DNA of 64,000 nucleotides from CBDDLD01 sp965230605 (GTDB taxonomy: Bacteria > Bacteroidota > Bacteroidia > Flavobacteriales > Flavobacteriaceae), in contig CBDDLD010000004.1 in NCBI GenBank assembly GCA_965230605.1, positions 868,001 through 932,000 on the forward strand, written 5' to 3'. Below are positions 60,281 to 64,000 of this stretch, piece after piece. Below the pieces are notes generated by a model, which was not told where the DNA came from, made no database searches, and saw nothing but the letters and a program-made list of their open reading frames with translations. A program made the position numbers and the translations under genes. How positions within the stretch are numbered: position 1 is the stretch's first letter; each line of letters opens with the position of its first letter.

Positions 60281-61990
60281 CTAGCCTGCCGATGCTATTT
60301 TCATAAGTTCAGCACAAATAATAGCACCATAGGTTCCAACCACATATCCGAAAACGGCTAGTAGTGCTCCCACAGTAGCTAATGAAGGATGAAAAGCTGC
60401 TGCGACAACTGGTGCTGATGCTGCACCACCTACATTGGCCTGGCTACCAACAGCCAAGAAGAAATAAGGCGCTCTAATAAGTTTAGCTACAAGTATAAGA
60501 AGCCCTGCATGTATGGTCATCCAAACAATTCCTATTAGTATCAATCCTGGATTTTCGAGAATTTTACCTAGATCCATTTTCATACCGATGGTAGCTACTA
60601 GAATGTATATGAACACACTTCCTACTTTACTGGCACCGGCACCTTCATAATTTTTCAACTTGGTAAAAGATAGAAGTATGCCTATAAGCGTAGCAATCGA
60701 TATTAACCAGAAAAAGGTACTTCCAAAAGAGGACAAGGCACTTTTAGGGTCACTTATGGCTTCAAAATTATCTTTTAAGAATGCCGGAATATGTTCTGAA
60801 CCAAAATGGGAAATACCTACCGCAACAAAAGCAATGGCTAAAATAATCATGAGGTCAGATACTTTAGGGATACGAGTAACTTTCTCACTAAAGGCTTGCA
60901 CTTTATCTTGTAGCGCATCAATAGCTGTATTATCCGCCTTTAACCATTTATCAATCTTTCTGCGTTTTCCAATACCTAACAAAATGATAGCCATCCAAAG
61001 GTTAGCTACTACGATATCTACCAGTACCATACCTCCATATTTTTGAGGATTAAACTCATAGATCTCTAACATAGCTGCCTGATTTGCACCACCACCGATC
61101 CAACTTCCGGCTAAAGTGGCTAAACCGCGCCATGTGGCATCAAAACCAGCGCCTCCAACCGTCTCAGGAGAAAAAATAGAGATGAGTAATATAGCTATAG
61201 GACCGCCTATGATAATACCCACAGTCCCTGTAAAAAACATAACAAGAGCACGCCATCCTAAATTAAAAATAGCTTTTAGATCAATACTTAATGTAAGTAA
61301 TACTAAGGAGGCCGGTAATAAATAACGACTGGCTATATAATAGGTTTGAGAAATCTCATCAGATATTAAACCTAGTGAATTAAAAATGGCTGGAATGAGA
61401 TAGCACATTAATAGTCCGGGGACAATTCTATAGAATTTAAACCAAAACCCTTCTTTTTTAGATTCGGTATAGAATACAAATCCAAGAGCTAGCATGAGTA
61501 AGCCAAATACAATGGCGTCATTTTTAAATAGAACCCATTGATTAACAGTATTTTTTTCAACCTTCGTTTTGAGATTTATTTGTTGACCATTATTTGAAAA
61601 TTCAGCAATTTTCACATTGAATAAGGTCTGTTCTTTAAATCGTTTACCTGTTTCTAACTCTATTGTAAATAGGCTAGTTTTTTTAAGAATATCGGTAATC
61701 TCATTGTGAGTATAATTTATGCTAATTATACCATCTTTGTGAGAGTATTCTATATTACCATTATTTAATTTTTTGTCAAAAACTATATTATTGAAATTGA
61801 TTGACGGGTCATTAACCTCAATCTTAATATTGAATTGATTAAATGTTATTGAATCAATTTTTACTGGAACACTAAAGCTTTCAGAATAATGTTCATCATT
61901 TTTTTCTATTACTAATTCTTGGGAATGCCCTATTAAAGAGGAAAAAATAGAAATCAGTATAAGAATCGAGAGTTTTTTCAGGATTTTCAT
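60281..61990 (-). CDS. DUF819 transporter with an N-terminal extracytoplasmic domain
   Basis: A 569-residue protein: a signal peptide (LILISIFSSLIGHSQ), a 130-residue extracytoplasmic domain (residues 25-150) and then a polytopic DUF819 membrane domain of about 12 segments (GFWFKFYRIVPGLLMCYLIPAIFNS, GGANQAAMLEIYEFNP, SQANVGGAASAPVVAAAFHPSLATVGALLAVFGYVVGTY near the end). The N-terminal domain has the alternating strand pattern FNIKIEVNDPSINFNNI..NGNIEYSHKDGIISINYTHNEI, which looks cohesin-like. DUF819 (YjcL-type) is usually just the membrane domain; the extra domain is unusual. Substrate unknown. Confidence 0.82.
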   Translation of the reverse strand: MKILKKLSILILISIFSSLIGHSQELVIEKNDEHYSESFSVPVKIDSITFNQFNIKIEVNDPSINFNNIVFDKKLNNGNIEYSHKDGIISINYTHNEITDILKKTSLFTIELETGKRFKEQTLFNVKIAEFSNNGQQINLKTKVEKNTVNQWVLFKNDAIVFGLLMLALGFVFYTESKKEGFWFKFYRIVPGLLMCYLIPAIFNSLGLISDEISQTYYIASRYLLPASLVLLTLSIDLKAIFNLGWRALVMFFTGTVGIIIGGPIAILLISIFSPETVGGAGFDATWRGLATLAGSWIGGGANQAAMLEIYEFNPQKYGGMVLVDIVVANLWMAIILLGIGKRRKIDKWLKADNTAIDALQDKVQAFSEKVTRIPKVSDLMIILAIAFVAVGISHFGSEHIPAFLKDNFEAISDPKSALSSFGSTFFWLISIATLIGILLSFTKLKNYEGAGASKVGSVFIYILVATIGMKMDLGKILENPGLILIGIVWMTIHAGLLILVAKLIRAPYFFLAVGSQANVGGAASAPVVAAAFHPSLATVGALLAVFGYVVGTYGAIICAELMKIASAG

Positions 61991-62030
61991 ATAAGAAGAT
62001 TATAGTGCAAAATACAAAAAATAGGGTATA

Positions 62031-62054
62031 AAAAAAGTGACACTTAATGTCACT
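62031..62054 (-). terminator. Terminator of the SPFH-RHH operon, minus strand
   Basis: On the minus strand AGTGACA, loop TTAAG, TGTCACT, then TTTTTT. The 7-bp stem overlaps the stop codon of the ribbon-helix-helix gene (62050-62052). Confidence 0.75.
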
Positions 62055-62223
62055 CTTTGTCGTCGTTTTTTGATTTCGGTTGCCGCTTATTAGCTTTTAA
62101 ATGTTGCATTAGCATCCATTCGATTTGACCATTAGTGCTTCTGAACTCATCAGCAGCCCATTTTTCAATGGCCTTGAGCATATCTTCATTGATCCGTAAT
62201 GCAAAGGCTTTTTTCTTGGCCAT
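62050..62223 (-). CDS. Arc-like ribbon-helix-helix DNA-binding protein
   Basis: A 57-residue gene read on the minus strand. The protein MAKKKAFALRINEDMLKAI begins with the RHH beta-strand (AFALRIN), then helix 1 (EDMLKAIEKWAADEF), the turn RSTNG and helix 2 (QIEWMLMQHL), followed by a basic tail. This is the Arc/MetJ-type fold that dimerises and uses the strand to read the DNA major groove. It is the last gene of a six-gene operon and lies 5 nt after the DUF1648 gene; similar RHH proteins are known next to SPFH genes in other phyla. It could repress this operon. Confidence 0.85.
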   Translation of the reverse strand: MAKKKAFALRINEDMLKAIEKWAADEFRSTNGQIEWMLMQHLKANKRQPKSKNDDKE

Positions 62224-62228
62224 AATGT

Positions 62229-62732
62229 TTATTTATTTAGTCGTTTTTGATAGATGAGTATTATTACTGGTAACAATACGCTAGAACCAATTACTATTGG
62301 TATAAATAAGCGCCCTAATGATGTTCTAATTCCTTGAGCATTTTGTATAATATGATATGCTATATACGCGAAAAGCAGCACACATAAAAAGTTCACAATA
62401 CGTAATATTCTTGTGCTAAAACGATATTGTTTTAGAGCATTGTCTTCAGTAATATTGGTCATGTAATTATGTAAGTGCGGATACTTGTTAAGTATAAATA
62501 ATCCAATATACAAGATTGTTGCTAATGCTGGAATAAACCATATTGTAGACCTGTGACTATAGCCGTCTGCTTCACCTTTACTGTTGAAATGTGACGCTAT
62601 AGTTTCTGGCAAATCATTGTATTGGGTGATGGCATATAACCATGTTAACAACAGTAGCGCTATTGATAACAGTTCTATTGCTACATCCACATATTGAAAA
62701 GGAACTTTTATTTTAGGTCTATCGTTTGCCAT
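62229..62732 (-). CDS. DUF1648 domain membrane protein
   Basis: A 167-residue protein with four predicted membrane segments. The first segment leads into the DUF1648 motif: YNDLPETIASHFNSKGEADGYSHRSTIWF (residues 42-70), the periplasmic loop seen in SdpI-like and related membrane proteins. Function unknown; SdpI-family proteins give immunity to peptide toxins, but this is only a family similarity. It is 5 nt from both operon neighbours. Confidence 0.78.
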   Translation of the reverse strand: MANDRPKIKVPFQYVDVAIELLSIALLLLTWLYAITQYNDLPETIASHFNSKGEADGYSHRSTIWFIPALATILYIGLFILNKYPHLHNYMTNITEDNALKQYRFSTRILRIVNFLCVLLFAYIAYHIIQNAQGIRTSLGRLFIPIVIGSSVLLPVIILIYQKRLNK

Positions 62733-62737
62733 AAGTA

Positions 62738-62896
62738 TTAACGATTTTTATCACGTTCAAAGACAACGCTAGACCAACCTTGAGCAATATGCTTTGCTTG
62801 CCACCCTTCACGAGCGTATTGGTTAAGGAAGTCTTCAAAATTTTGTGTACGGTTTCTAAATCCGATTTTTGGTATAACTACTTTATATTCTTTCAT
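62738..62896 (-). CDS. DUF4177-like small protein
   Basis: A 52-residue protein: MKEYKVVIPKIGFRNRTQNF, then FEDFLNQYAREGWQAKHIAQGWSS and a charged end (VVFERDKNR). The strand-helix-strand pattern ending in GW...V.FER matches DUF4177, a small domain usually alone. Function unknown. It begins inside the upstream gene (14-nt overlap, coupled translation). Confidence 0.82.
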   Translation of the reverse strand: MKEYKVVIPKIGFRNRTQNFEDFLNQYAREGWQAKHIAQGWSSVVFERDKNR

Positions 62897-63347
62897 GCTG
62901 TAATTTAAATCTTGAATTTAACTTTTCTAAATGTTGTAAAAATTCAGTATGCTGATTTTCTGAGGTTCTAAATGTGAGATTCATTGTGCTAAAATTTCCT
63001 TTTATGCTCAGCGTAGTATTGAGTGGATCATCGGCATCAACAGTTTGAGTCACTGAAGAAATATGTTCTACCTTTAATGTATTTGTCCAAGAGGTTTTTA
63101 CAAATTCTAAATACATCCAATAGAGCACAAACAATGTGATAGGAACATATATCACAGAAACAAATACCCAATCGAGTGTGCTTTCTAATCCACGTTCTAG
63201 TTTACCATCTAGTCTGTTAAATAGATATAATCCTGCTACTACTGCTAGCCCCTTGTTTTTATACATACTCCAGGCCTTAATGTTTGATACCTTGATATGT
63301 GTATTTGACAATTCGACACTACCTTTTAAAAGATGATAGGACTTCAT
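62883..63347 (-). CDS. Unknown membrane protein of the SPFH operon
   Basis: A 154-residue protein. Residues 1-30 are soluble (MKSYHLLKGSVELSNTHIKV), a weak hydrophobic stretch GLAVVAGLYLFNRL follows at about 34-48, then a clear membrane helix VFVSVIYVPITLFVLYWMYLEFV (62-84) and a 70-residue soluble C-terminal part rich in strands (TTLSIKGNFSTMNLTFRTSE). No family recognised; the strand-rich region could be a PH-like fold. It overlaps the upstream small gene by 4 nt and the downstream one by 14 nt. Confidence 0.65.
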   Translation of the reverse strand: MKSYHLLKGSVELSNTHIKVSNIKAWSMYKNKGLAVVAGLYLFNRLDGKLERGLESTLDWVFVSVIYVPITLFVLYWMYLEFVKTSWTNTLKVEHISSVTQTVDADDPLNTTLSIKGNFSTMNLTFRTSENQHTEFLQHLEKLNSRFKLQHERI

Positions 63348-63541
63348 AGGTTTTCTTTTTCTTTAGTTTCTTCGTCATCTTTTAGAAAGACCATTGCAAT
63401 AACAACTCCAAGTAGAACACCCACTAATGGTCCATAAATAATTCCCGTCATTATGTCTCCGAAGACAGCACCAAAGGTTACTCCAAGGCTAGAGCCAAAT
63501 GCACTACCAAGTGCAATACTTAATACTTGTTTCTTATTCAT
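63344..63541 (-). CDS. Small glycine-zipper membrane peptide
   Basis: A 65-residue membrane peptide with two helices and glycine-zipper spacing: IALGSAFGSSLGVTFGAVFGDIM and GPLVGVLLGVVIAMVFL, then a charged tail (KDDEETKEKENL). Glycine zippers drive helix packing in the membrane. It starts 2 nt after the SPFH gene stop and overlaps the next gene by 4 nt (ATGA). No known family assigned. Confidence 0.72.
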   Translation of the reverse strand: MNKKQVLSIALGSAFGSSLGVTFGAVFGDIMTGIIYGPLVGVLLGVVIAMVFLKDDEETKEKENL

Positions 63542-63543
63542 GA

Positions 63544-63999
63544 TTAATGACTTAAAGTTCCGGTGTTAACTACAGGTGCTGCATCTTTATCACCACATAA
63601 TACGACCATAAGATTACTCACCATCGCCGCTTTACGTTCTTCATCAAGATCTACAACTTCATTCTTATTGAGTTCTTCAATGGCCATCTCTACCATACTC
63701 ACTGCTCCTTCTACTATTTTATGACGTGCTGCAACAATTGCAGTAGCTTGCTGGCGTTTAAGCATGGCATTAGCAATTTCCTGAGCATAGGCTAAATACC
63801 CTATTCTTGCTTCTAAAACTTCAATACCTGCTATCTTTAAACGTTCTTCAATTTCTTTTTCCAGAGCTTCACTGACTTCATTTACACTAGAGCGTAATGT
63901 GATGTCTTCTTCGTGACCCTCATCAGCAAAATTGTCGTATGGATACATACTGGCCAATTTTCTTACAGCAGCATCTGTTTGTACACGCACAAAGTTTTC
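63544..63999 (-). CDS. SPFH/Band 7 domain protein, C-terminal part (5' end outside window)
   Basis: The frame continues past the right edge; the first internal codon that could start is a GTG at 63990, but the true start lies upstream. The visible part holds the end of a SPFH/prohibitin domain (EKEIEERLKIAGIEVLEARIGYLAYAQEIANAMLKRQQATAIVAARHKIVEGAVSMVEMAIEEL) and a short tail ending VNTGTLSH. SPFH proteins form membrane ring complexes that organise lipid domains and regulate proteases. The first gene visible of a tight operon with five small genes downstream. Confidence 0.85.
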   Translation of the reverse strand, partial: ENFVRVQTDAAVRKLASMYPYDNFADEGHEEDITLRSSVNEVSEALEKEIEERLKIAGIEVLEARIGYLAYAQEIANAMLKRQQATAIVAARHKIVEGAVSMVEMAIEELNKNEVVDLDEERKAAMVSNLMVVLCGDKDAAPVVNTGTLSH

Positions 64000-64000
64000 A

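Noticed and set aside
1..64000. CRISPR array, insertion sequence or prophage
   Set aside because: No regularly spaced direct repeats, transposase, terminase, capsid or Cas-like proteins were seen; the amidase is the only phage-like enzyme and has no phage neighbours.

Overview
The window looks like chromosomal DNA from a low-GC member of the Flavobacteriaceae (Bacteroidota). Evidence: Bacteroidota-type promoter boxes (TAnnTTTG, sometimes with an upstream TTTTG about 18 nt away), nearly no Shine-Dalgarno sequences except a perfect one before rpsU, a type IX secretion sorting domain, families typical of the phylum (DUF6090, DUF2851, DUF3467, DUF4369, CarboxypepD_reg, plug-less TonB-type barrels), and frequent TTG starts. 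The genus cannot be fixed from the sequence alone.

Layout. (1) 1-10.45 kb: a surface polysaccharide (O-antigen-like) locus with a GT39-like membrane protein, a GNAT/FemAB-like acyltransferase, a DegT-type sugar aminotransferase, two tandem paralogous Wzx flippases, four family-2 glycosyltransferases and an FdtA/QdtA ketoisomerase. Together these would make a 3-amino-3,6-dideoxyhexose, assemble an oligosaccharide and flip it. (2) 10.45-16.2 kb: ftsE, then a large periplasmic TPR protein paired with a plug-less outer-membrane barrel. (3) 16.2-34.4 kb: mixed housekeeping and envelope genes, including an amidohydrolase lipoprotein, a TonB-C-like secreted protein, a methyltransferase, two DUF6090 paralogues separated by a 101-bp nested-palindrome element, YkgJ, a fatty-acid hydroxylase, a GDPD lipoprotein, a NamZ-like muramidase, a LolC/E-like permease, a cysteine synthase, an AraC regulator, a T9SS cargo protein, an amidase plus EEP-nuclease pair, DUF2851, PspC and a K+ channel. 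(4) 34.4-39.7 kb: an AGCS symporter, a ComEA-like protein, an LCAD-type acyl-CoA dehydrogenase and a CarboxypepD_reg protein. (5) 39.7-55 kb: core information-processing genes in the order rpsU, xer, hpf, four tRNAs, tuf, trnW, secE, nusG, rplK, rplA, rplJ, rplL, rpoB, rpoC, DUF3467. (6) 55-60.2 kb: a small 4Fe-4S protein, prfC, idi, queD, manA, a small conserved protein, a second identical tRNA-Thr(UGU) and a DUF4369 lipoprotein. (7) 60.3-64 kb: a DUF819 permease with an extra N-terminal extracytoplasmic domain, then a tightly packed six-gene operon on the minus strand (SPFH protein, glycine-zipper peptide, membrane protein, DUF4177, DUF1648, ribbon-helix-helix regulator) that runs off the right edge.

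No CRISPR array, insertion sequence, prophage or classical defence island is visible. The best candidates for something little described are the compact SPFH-RHH operon (including two genes of 52 and 57 codons), the soluble amidase plus EEP-nuclease pair behind a perfect 16-bp palindrome, the TPR/plug-less-barrel pair beside ftsE, and the DUF819 fusion. The rpsU leader is a clear case of the special ribosome-feedback design known in Flavobacteriia. No gene-free stretch exceeds about 300 bases apart from the tRNA cluster at 41.3-41.9 kb, which is annotated.
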